A stretch of DNA of 19,490 nt from NCBI GenBank assembly GCA_036939975.1, contig JALLPB010001566.1, positions 1-19,490 on the forward strand, given 5' to 3'. Position numbers and translations under genes: made by a program. Of this stretch, positions 1-7,952 are shown one piece after another; position 1 is the stretch's first letter; each line of letters opens with the position of its first letter. The DNA is from Cyclostephanos tholiformis. Its lineage: Eukaryota; Bacillariophyta; Thalassiosirophyceae; Thalassiosirales; Thalassiosiraceae. The notes under the pieces were generated by a model. That model made no database searches. It was not told the DNA's origin and saw only the letters and a list, made by a program, of their open reading frames with translations.

Positions 1-836
1 GGCGCAATCCCGGGGAGAACTCCATGAGCACCGCCAAGCGGTTCCCCCCCCCCCCGAAGCAAGAATCTGACGTTGGCGTTTGAGGTGGGCCAGACAGAAG
101 GCCTTCTTCAATGCCGGCCACGTGCGTGAGGTAGCGGGGAGGCCCTCCCAATCATCCACCTCACGAGGGAAGTGTTGAGCCGCAAGTACAGCAGCCGAGG
201 CCATCATGATGAGCTCAACATCAGCGATGGGCATGTCTGCCCGCTTCGCCTTTTTTTGCATGTCCTCCAGCATGTTGATGTACTGGGGGATGCCATCAGC
301 TTGCACATAGTAGGTGTGCATGTTCGTCCGAAGGGAGAGCATGTTGACAGTGTGCAGGCCGCCGCTGTTGGTGTCAAGGAAGGTAATGATCTCAAGGGCC
401 GACACCTTTGTGTAGAAGGTGTTGGCATCCTTGAGGTCGTTGTACCATGCCTCCTTGATGGAATCCCGGAGGAATTTGGCGGTGCCGCGTTCGGCCGCTT
501 CGTAGCTGGCGTAGTCGTCGAGAGTGCTTTGTGCGCCGCCTCCGCACGAACGCGAATGACCGTGGTTGCATTGTTGGCAATCAAGCTGTCGTAGAGAGGG
601 AGACGGGTGGGGATGATGAAGGGTACCCCGCCATGGTCGGCTGAGTACCTCGTGGGGTCCGTGAGGATGCCCACAAGGGAGTGGACCCCCCCGAGAAGAT
701 CGAATGGGATTTCCATCAAGATCGGGAGAAGAGTCTCCCGAATTGTGAGGAGGTCGTCATCCGAGGGTTTGCCCTCGATGGGCGGGAAGGTATCGCGTGC
801 CTCTTTGAAGAGGAGGGTGATCGTGTCGGGCGTCAT
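1..836 (-). pseudogene. Ty1/copia (diatom CoDi-type) gag fragment, frameshifted
   Basis: Gag-like polyprotein start of a copia LTR retrotransposon; Gag packages element RNA into virus-like particles. The minus-strand frame opens at the ATG at 836 with PIEGKPSDDDLL and TDPTRYSADHGGV and runs to about 522. There an AG doublet on + (521-524) appears duplicated. Moving frame at that point restores DDYASYEAAERGTAKFL and then QHFPREVDDWEGLP without a stop down to about 56. The 12-base C run at 44-55 causes a second shift; removing one base restores GEPLGGAHGVLPG up to the window edge. This block order matches diatom CoDi gag as I remember it. The ATG at 836 was chosen because a stop lies about 27 codons upstream with no other Met between. 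The gene is partial at the left edge; protease, integrase and RT would lie outside. It could be a real relic or partly a homopolymer sequencing error. Confidence 0.8.
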
Positions 837-1082
837 CGCAAAAAATTTGATTGTTGTTTCAAGCGGATTTTTTGATGGGGGCCGGGCGGGGACCGTAGAG
901 GATTGCGATGATGATGATCAAAGCAATTGCATTGGCAGCGGCGAGCTGGGAAGATTTGCTGTGTTCGGAGACATGGCAGAGCGTGTACGCGGCAGCGATG
1001 GCGACGGCGGCGCGGGCAGTTTTGTCTGTATCAAGCTCGAGCTTGATTTCCATTGCCGAGGGGCGATGAGGGGCGATGGTTC

Positions 1083-1170
1083 GCCGGGAGAATTAACTAA
1101 GTATGATGAAGAGCAGTATTCGTGGTAAACGATACTTAGTTAATTTATGGGAGCTCGGTGAGCTCCCGGC
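1083..1170. repeat. Nested inverted-repeat hairpin upstream of gag
   Basis: GCCGGGAG at 1083-1090 pairs with CTCCCGGC at 1163-1170. Inside it, a perfect 14-bp arm at 1091-1104 (AATTAACTAAGTAT) pairs with 1132-1145. An extra 19-base hairpin, GGGAGCTC-GGT-GAGCTCCC, lies at 1149-1167. It sits about 250 bases upstream of the gag ATG, where the 5' LTR or leader of the minus-strand element would be. I could not delimit an LTR or a primer-binding site. It could be leader structure or an independent foldback insertion. Confidence 0.7.
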
Positions 1171-2250
1171 CTACATTATTAGTGGTTTTGGCGTTCTCTG
1201 AGAGTCTGAGGTACGATGGTCTGTCCATGGTAAGAACTCAGGGGATCTACAAAGGTGGGACCTGTTTTATGGATATAATAGTTATGACTATGCCTAGTAC
1301 ACAAATGTCAGTCATTGCAACAAGTTCTAGATGAACACCTACCTCAAATTGGCATAAGAGGAGGACTTGCATGCCCCGATCAATATTGAGGATTAGGGGA
1401 TATGACAAGGTGTAGGGAAGGGGGGGGGCACATGACTTTCATGTCCCATGCTGCTGAGGTCGCATTTTGAATCCTTCACCATATCGTCAATCACTGTATT
1501 GACCTTATCCAGTATAGGCCATCTTCTTTCTGCCATCCAGTGTCCAGTAACTGCTGTCTCTTATATAATGCAAAAGGAGCAAACAAGATTGAATATGGCT
1601 CCCCACACTCTGTTAGGTATCAGAGTATTTTTACTTAGAGTAAAGTTCAGCTCATCAGCCAAACAAAACCCAAATTCCCTTGCCATAGTGTGCTAAGCTT
1701 TGGCATTTGGAAAGACATTCATCAACAAATGCATTCACATGTCCTATCATGGAAAGTGCAGACATTTTTCACCACACTTCTAAGAAGTAAATTCAGTCCT
1801 TTAAGAAGGAAATTTAATTCTATGGTATTGCCATAATAGTTTTGATTCTCATTTGCTTTTATTATTCATATTGCCGGGACAACAGCAATTGTGCCAGGTG
1901 CACCATCGCAAATATTTAGCTTTGTTATTGAATGTTGCCCATTTGCCTGTTCTGCCTCTCAGCCAGTACCTCTGCATCTCATTGTGCCCCTCCATTTCTT
2001 GGTTGTTGCATTGTATTGTTGTGCCCCTCCTATTGTTGGTTATAGGTTATAGCCTCTCTTCAGAATGAGATGAGGATGAGGGGTTAAGGGGGGGGAACAT
2101 ATTTCCAACTGCATCTCCTCTATCTCCACCTCTGTCTCTCTCTCCTCTGTCCTTTCTATCCCATTTCCATTAATATTTGATTGTTGTGTGTGTAGCCGCT
2201 GCCTCTCCACCATCACCCATTACACTTGCTTCCCCCCCCCCCCTCCACCT
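1171..2250. other. Spacer, no gene seen
   Basis: AT-rich sequence with G homopolymers (near 1424-1431 and 2085-2097) and a CT-rich stretch at about 2105-2165. Reading frames are short and in six-frame reading resemble no family I know. No repeat pair or splice pattern stood out. Confidence 0.5.
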
Positions 2251-2261
2251 CATTTTACCAC

Positions 2262-2372
2262 TCCCCACCATCATCATCTTTGTTGTCATTGTCATCATTG
2301 TCAACATCATCATCTTTGTCAATGTCATCATTGTAATTGTTTTCATTGTCATAGTCATCATCATCATCAATT
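2262..2372. repeat. CAT/GTCAT-rich microsatellite
   Basis: A run of imperfect ATC and GTC(A)ATC units. The minus strand reads as Asp/Asn-rich and the plus strand as Ile/Val-rich, which is what a trinucleotide repeat gives in any frame. A C11 homopolymer lies just before it (about 2233-2243). Confidence 0.75.
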
Positions 2373-2399
2373 GCACACGTGCTCCCCCCCACATTTTGA

Positions 2400-3290
2400 T
2401 TGTTGTGTTTGATCCCCTTGGGCTGCATACTTGCCATAAGTGTAGCTGGGGTGAGGGCTGGAGTGGAGGGGGTTATTGTTGAGTGGGGACGCTGTGCAGC
2501 AGTGAATGATTTTTTTTACAAAAAATCAGCTTTTGTGCTGCTGGTTGCATGCTGAGGAAAAAAGACCACCATGAACCCCCCCCCACAGATGTGTGATAAG
2601 GCATCAAAATGGGGGGGTTGGGAGAGGTGGGGGGCTGCCAAATCACCCTGTTTGGATGGAGGGAGTGTGAGTAAATTGATTGTCACATCATCGTGGTGAT
2701 ATTGCATCCACAAAATTGCATGCCCAGGTCAATTTTTGACAAGGCACCTAAATTCCGACACCAGTTTTGGCAAAGTAGTGGCATGTGCAGTCCATACCAA
2801 TGTGCCACTACATTGCCAAAGCTGGGAGTGTGCAATGAAAACATTGCATAATATCAACCTGTGCTTTAATATTGGCTTGATACATTGATATTGGCAATTG
2901 GCAATTTTTGGGGGGGTTGAGAGATGTGGTTGTTGATTCTTTTTCTGCTTTTTTTGCATATGTGGAGCTTTGACAAGTTTTTTTTGATTTTGTGGTGGGA
3001 AATACTCCAATGCAGCCCCTATTTGAGGTGCAGAAGAAGAGGAATGCTGTGTTGGCATATGAAAAAGTGCTGCCCTATGCCCAAGAAGAAAGCTGCATTC
3101 CTTTCAGCAGTGTGCTGGATAGGATGCCATGGACAACATCCCCACTGCCAGCGAATCGGCTGCAACTAACATTACTCCTGTAAAGAGAGCATAATATGTC
3201 AGTATTATGTATATTTTCCATCAAATTATTTTATTTTTATCATTTGCTCAAGCAACCATGCCCAGGATTGTCAATGTATTTTTTCTAGGT
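2400..3290. other. Spacer with possible short coding relic
   Basis: Contains G/C homopolymers (2577-2585, 2610-2616, 2909-2915). A short plus-strand frame at 2992-3183 begins MVGNTPMQPLFEVQKKRN. It is free of low complexity and could be a fragment of a dead element, but I recognise no family and it has no flanking partner. Confidence 0.35.
2767..2819. repeat. 17-bp inverted repeat (hairpin)
   Basis: TTGGCAAAGTAGTGGCA at 2767-2783 and TGCCACTACATTGCCAA at 2803-2819 form arms with two internal mismatches around a 19-base loop. Function unknown; it may be the end of a small foldback element. Confidence 0.6.
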
Positions 3291-3299
3291 AACCCCCCC

Positions 3300-4300
3300 C
3301 AAATGCTCCTCTTGCCATCCAGTTCAAACAAAACTGCATTACCCTATGCCAGGAAGTAGTGTGGTGCTGCCGCCACTGCCCAGAGATAGTTGTTGGACAT
3401 CCACCAGGGGGAGACCTAAGAATTCATAGCATGGCCTCCTACCACCCAACTTACCATAAAATCCGCCCCCCCTCACACAACCCCAAGAACACAAACCCCT
3501 CCAATACTATTCTCGCCTGGCATTCTAGTTCTAGACAAAGCTGCTAGCAACAGTGTGACACGTCTGTCAATGCTGAGAGGTGGTTGTCTGGCCACCAAAA
3601 ACTAACAAACCAATGCATTTTCAGGTGGTGATCCTTCAACCTACCTTACCCCTCCAAAATCACCCCAGATACAACCCCCACACATCTACCTCCAATACTT
3701 GCATCGATGGACAAATTTTACCACACCGCATCACCAGTCACATGCCTATGGTATGATGCAACGATGCAACTGCCAGTGCCAGGGGGCAACCGTCCAAATA
3801 CCGGTGGGGGTCCAATGATGGTGCAACACCCTGGTGGTCCCACCACCCCGGCTACAATAAAACCCACCCTCCCCCTAAAAATATCACCAATTCTCATGTC
3901 GGTGGCAGAATTGGATCCATCCACACAACCTGTAAATCTCCTCCAGTGGGGTGCATCTGAGAATGCTATGGGGCTGTTGGTGCATAATCAGAAATAGACA
4001 TACCAAGTTGGTTTTTGGCTGGTGGTTCACCCACCCACCCTACCACTCAAAATCCATGATGCCACACAACCCCCACTCAACCACCTCCAATTCTTGCATC
4101 AGTAGCCATTTTGGGCAAAGCACTGCCAACCATTGCACGCATATGGTGTGCCATGGCCACTGATGTGGGGGGGGGCGGCCATATGATGACAATGATGAGT
4201 TGATCAGGGGTAGGTTTGGCCGGTGGATACACTGCCCTAAATCTTTCAAATCACCCCCCCTGCCAAAAGCGTGCCAGTGCTTCACTTGCTGGCAGATTCA
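3300..4300. repeat. Degenerate ~195-bp tandem array
   Basis: A C-rich block followed by CCAATNCT-like sequence recurs at 3501, 3692, 3887 and 4087 (spacing 191, 195, 200). A GGTGGT-like block recurs near 3624, 3832, 4018 and 4218. Weaker units may exist at about 3300 and 4280. In some units the same frame reads PPPILAS followed by a hydrophobic helix-like run (3692 and 4087), so the unit may once have been coding. Units are heavily diverged and broken by indels, so the edges are approximate. Confidence 0.5.
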
Positions 4301-4420
4301 ATCAAAGCCATGACACACATCAAGAGAGGAGGGGGGTGTGCTGCAGCTACCAGTGTCAGGGGTTGGCGTCTGATGATGGGAGGCCACCATGGTGGGGTCT
4401 TGTCTACCAAAAAAACTGAC

Positions 4421-4485
4421 TTGTCTTTTGGGTCCAAAAAATACCTTAGAACCTGATACAACTGGGGGTTGGACCCAAAAGACAA
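4421..4485. repeat. Perfect 17-bp inverted repeat
   Basis: TTGTCTTTTGGGTCCAA at 4421-4437 is exactly the reverse complement of 4469-4485, around a 31-base loop. A TATCCACT tandem repeat follows at about 4495-4520. No gene ends here, so a gene terminator is not supported. Confidence 0.7.
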
Positions 4486-4519
4486 AGAAAACAGTATCCA
4501 CTATCCACTATGTATCCAC

Positions 4520-5222
4520 TTGTTTTTGGCCAAAATATTTTGCCTAAACCCTGTACAAATATACTTGTACTTACACACCCCAAAAAATATCACACCTGTT
4601 TTTTCATAAACCTTCTCCAATTCCCAATAAAACTGACCCAACTCCGCCACCTGACTATTGTGCACGGATCCTAAAAAGGCAATTGGAATAGTCCCATTGG
4701 GAAAAAAGCAAAAAAACGGAGGTCACATTGTGATTGTGAGGAGTCCACCCATTAATCATTCTTGGATTTCCGAATTTTCCAATGTCTGAGCCCATCCATC
4801 ATTGCCCAACAATCACTGAGTAGAAGATGGTGTTTTCTTAAGGCAGACATGTTCTCTTAACTGAGGGGAGAGATACTCTTGCATGGGGGTCATCTAAAAA
4901 GATCTCAATGATAAGGCAAATACCAAATTGCAAATAGAAAAGTTAGTATATGTGAGGCCAAAAATGAGCTGCAAAACATTCAAAGACCACTTTGTTTGCG
5001 TCCATACTAAAAAACTAATCCTAATTTTTTCATCCTTGCCATCTTCTTTCTTACCAACATAGGAACAATGTTAAGAACAAAGGTCTCGATTGTTTGATCA
5101 TGTTGGAAAGGCATGATTTGATTTTCAATGTTGTCATTGGCAGTGCTGAATTCTTAATTGTCCTCACTCTCACGTAGACATGGCTTGGTTGGAACAATAT
5201 TGGATGTTTCTCCATACCATTA
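4520..5222. other. AT-rich spacer, no gene seen
   Basis: Runs of A and T and scattered stops in all frames. I found no conserved frame or repeat pair in this stretch. Confidence 0.45.
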
Positions 5223-5380
5223 CCATAGCATCGGCATTTCTCTTTTGTTCCTGTGCCCTACAAATGGATCTTGTCTAACCATTGCCATGGCTTTGGCATT
5301 TCTCATTTTTTCCTTTGCCCTAAAATCTGGACCATTAGAATGTCACCTTGCCATAGCTTTGGCATTCCTCCTTTTATGAT
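5223..5380. repeat. Three imperfect 62-66 bp tandem units
   Basis: CCATAGCATCGGCATTTCTC at 5223, CCATGGCTTTGGCATTTCTC at 5285 and CCATAGCTTTGGCATTCCTC at 5351 head three diverged units. Each is followed by a T/C-rich stretch, and the first two continue to a TGCCCTA block. A local tandem duplication with no coding signal. Confidence 0.6.
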
Positions 5381-5560
5381 TGCTCTTTATTATAGAAGAA
5401 GAAGAATTGGATAGTAGATAAATTGGAACCCAACTGAGATGTGACCATTTCAGTAGAAGATGAATCAGAATCCATTTGTTTCTGTGGATCCTTTATGGTA
5501 GAACATGTATTGATATCCATATTATGGTCCATTTCATAACAATAACAGATGGTACTAATA

Positions 5561-5598
5561 GGGGGTCCAGCGGATGAATTTCCCGCCAATTTTTTATT
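5561..5598 (+). repeat. Left terminal inverted repeat
   Basis: Starts GGGGGTCCAGCGGA and continues to CCAATTTTT at about 5586-5594. It pairs imperfectly with the right terminal repeat near 10565-10602. The E2F-like motif TTTCCCGCC (5579-5587) lies inside it, so the end may double as promoter DNA. Confidence 0.65.
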
Positions 5599-5816
5599 TT
5601 TTTTTGCGCCCCAAAATCAGACTCCGCGAAAAATCTCAAAAAAAGAGACCGATTGCGGACTGACCGAAACACCATTTCCGCCGCCCCTTATTTTTTCACC
5701 TCGCGCTCCCCCCCCCCCTACCGAACAATTCGTGATCGGTCTACAATGGAATAGCCAATTCTGGCGACGTCACGGCATGACGCACATCGAGCGTGACGCC
5801 GTGACGTTGCCAGAAT
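5579..5816 (+). promoter_or_regulatory. Putative promoter: E2F-like, CCAAT and CRE-like palindrome
   Basis: TTTCCCGCC at 5579-5587 matches the E2F/DP consensus. CCAAT is at 5755-5759. A 59-bp inverted repeat (arms 5758-5783 and 5791-5816, 7-base loop) contains ACGTCA, TGACGC (twice, once per arm) and TGACGT. These ACGT-core sites bind bZIP proteins, and the same three hexamers are described as CO2/cAMP-responsive elements in a Phaeodactylum carbonic anhydrase promoter. The palindrome ends 88 bases before the ATG at 5905. The motifs are seen directly; regulation is inferred. The palindrome could instead be a transposase binding site. Confidence 0.5.
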
Positions 5817-5904
5817 CTGCTGTAACGTAGCTCCGGGGCGTGTTTTTTATCTGTAAAACCGCTCACGGATTAATTTACTAATTAAATTCAATTAATCCTA
5901 TTCG

Positions 5905-7839
5905 ATGAGCTCGCGAACCAGCCCCCGCAACAATAGCAGCCCTCCGAACCCCCCCCTGCGCCCCTCAAGAGCATCGCCCGCGCCCCCCATCGATTTGGGA
6001 GCGCGGGGCATCGCTGACATGGCTCTCCCTCCCACCCTTCTCCAAGAAAAAAATAATCCTTTTTGTATCGACGCTGCGCGTTGTGATGGATCGGAAGATC
6101 CCACCATCCCCCGCGACAATGGCAGCCATGGGGACACCCAACTCCGCCCCTCAAGAGCGTTGCCCATGCCAGCAAGGGATGTGGAACCGCAGGACATGGC
6201 TCTCCCTCCCCTCCCTCCCACCATCAACAATCAACTAGAAAAACCTTTTCGTATCGACGCTGCGCGTTCTGACGGATCCAACAGCAAGGCTGACCCTAAC
6301 GGCGCGTTGACTGCTAAAGCGGCTGCCAAGGCAAGACAGATGAAGGGTCTCAAGCGCAAGCGAAAGTTTACAAGAATAATAGAAGCTCCATCCAGCACGA
6401 ATCAGAAGATCACCAATTTTGATTATGCTGCCTTTTGCGAAGAAAACGAGATGCGCGCAAATGAAAACACTATCCAAGTACGCGCAGCGATCGCTCCGGC
6501 CAAGGCAAGGAGCCCTCTGTCCAAAGTCAAGAGGGATCGCAGTGTCCTGAGGGCTAGCCTTGAGTCTAGCGCAAAGAAGCAAAGAATACTTGCGGCCAAG
6601 TGCCATCAATGTCAAGTGAAGATCGCCAATCTCAAGCGAATCAACAATCAATTGATGGTTGATATTCTCCGTGAAAAAAGAGCCTCCAACATTATCATCG
6701 ACAAGGCAATGATTGATGCACGCCGTCTCTCCGCAAACGCATTGGTCATGATGGGCGACGCCGACAAGACATACAGAGAGGCTCAAGCTCAAGTCATCGC
6801 TGAGCGTAATCTTGCAAATGCAAGAGTCCGCAAAGAGAGAGCCCACCATTCAAGGGCGTCCACTCGCTTGCGTCAAAATTTAGAGGAGACAGTTGAGAAG
6901 CGAAATCGCGAGCAAGAAGCATCGATGAGTCTCATGTTGTCAAAGTCCAATAAGAAATTCGACAAGTTGAGATCTGAAATGCTTATCATATCAAACAAGC
7001 TCAAGGATCAACGCGTCATCTGGCAGAAGCGTCTTTCGGAGTTGGACATATCATCGAAGAATCAGCTCAGCAAAGAACGTGAGCGTCGACGCTCCTCAAT
7101 CCAACAGCAACTCGACAAATCATCCTCTACCAAAGACCAATTACTGGAGATCATTGATGGTCTTGAAGTAATGAATGATGAGTTGGCCAACGAAGCCAAA
7201 CAAGCTAAGAAGGATCAGCGTGTAGCGATGAAGTTGTACAAGAAAACAAAGGACATGGCTTCTGCTCGGCATGAGAAACTGTTGACAGAGAAAGAAGCAA
7301 AGAATCATTTCATGGATGAGCTCGCGAGTTTACTTAAGATTCAACAATCTCAGCAGATCTTACTTGACGAGTATAAAATTATGATTGATGGTTTCCAGTC
7401 TTCGAAGCTGAGTCTCAAACAAGAGAAGAAATTTGGGCGGAGAGGTGGTGCATGCTGGCCGCTCTGGGTGACAGAGGTCTGTTGTGAGCTACTTGTGAAT
7501 GGGTCGCCGCCATCTGCAATCCCATCCAGCATCGGAACATTGTTTGCAACACTCTATGGCGAGGAGCCGAAGAAGTTACCATCGCTTAACTTTGTTCGAC
7601 AATGTTGGGTGCTGGTGCAAATTATCGGAGAAACAATCACCGCAATGAAGCTGGCAGCGTGTCCTAATTGGGCTGAGATATTTTTTGATTCAACTACACG
7701 AAGGCAGATACCTTTCACGGCTGTTGTCATCAGTTTGATGGGTGATGGACCTGATAGTATCGACTCCATCATTGTCTCGTCGTGCATTGTTTTGGAGGAC
7801 GAGACATCGGAGAAGCAGGTTGACGGAATCGTGAATAAG
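5905..7839 (+). CDS. Transposase-like protein, exon 1: repeats, NLS, coiled coil, first catalytic Asp
   Basis: First 645 codons of a protein of about 1416 residues. The start is the first ATG after AT-rich leader. Residues 18-64 and 80-126 are a duplicated module (LRPSRA...MALPP...IDAAR.DGS). Residues about 142-157 (KARQMKGLKRKRKFTR) are a basic NLS-like patch. Residues about 205-510 are Lys/Glu/Arg/Gln-rich and heptad-like, a long coiled coil for oligomerisation. From about residue 511, GGACWPLW begins a conserved globular region (possible helix-turn-helix) ending in FFDSTTRRQIPF. Asp595 there is the proposed first catalytic Asp of an RNase H-like DDE fold; it lines up with an Asp in the fossil copy at 13970. 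The codons end at a GTTAGT donor. The nuclear role and transposase function are inferred from motif order and the element ends; I know no name for the family. Confidence 0.75.
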
Positions 7840-7952
7840 GTTAGTTGGCAGTCTATTTGGTTTATTTGCATTGCCTATTTTGATATGGCTAACACACTGC
7901 AAAGATTAATTCTCTTACAAACAGATTAATAAGGTTGAGCGAGATAGTCCAG
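7840..7952 (+). other. Intron splitting the DDE core (acceptor uncertain)
   Basis: Exon 1 ends AAG|GTTAGT at 7839/7840, a good donor in phase 0. The best-looking acceptor, TTACAAACAG at 7924, would put exon 2 out of frame and reach a stop within about 11 codons. In-frame choices are AAAG at 7904, GAG at 7943 and CAG at 7952; I used 7952 because CAG is the commonest acceptor. A weak phase-2 donor at 7851 would fit the 7924 acceptor. Exon 1's own frame stops at 7927-7929 and exon 2's frame opens only after a stop at 7881, so some join is required. Confidence 0.55.

Noticed and set aside
859..1053. Minus-strand frame with a hydrophobic stretch (ALIIIIAIL) upstream of gag
   Set aside because: It is short, closes before gag in another frame and matches nothing I know; the hydrophobic run comes from an ATC repeat.
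607..1128. Plus-strand frame of 173 codons opposite and upstream of gag
   Set aside because: Its first half lies opposite the clearly recognisable minus-strand gag, and it has no domain; it is an antisense shadow.
2170..2482. Asp/Asn-rich and Ile/Val-rich frames on both strands
   Set aside because: They are translations of a simple CAT/GTC repeat, not proteins.
3707..3997. Proline-rich 96-codon plus-strand frame
   Set aside because: It lies in the degenerate ~195-bp array and starts and stops without regard to the units.
6235..6849. Minus-strand frame of 204 codons
   Set aside because: Antisense to the coiled-coil exon; a shadow of biased codon use there.
7884..7929. Programmed frameshift joining the two transposase frames
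   Set aside because: The frames overlap here, but there is no obvious slippery heptamer, and a good GT donor lies where the exon 1 homology stops.
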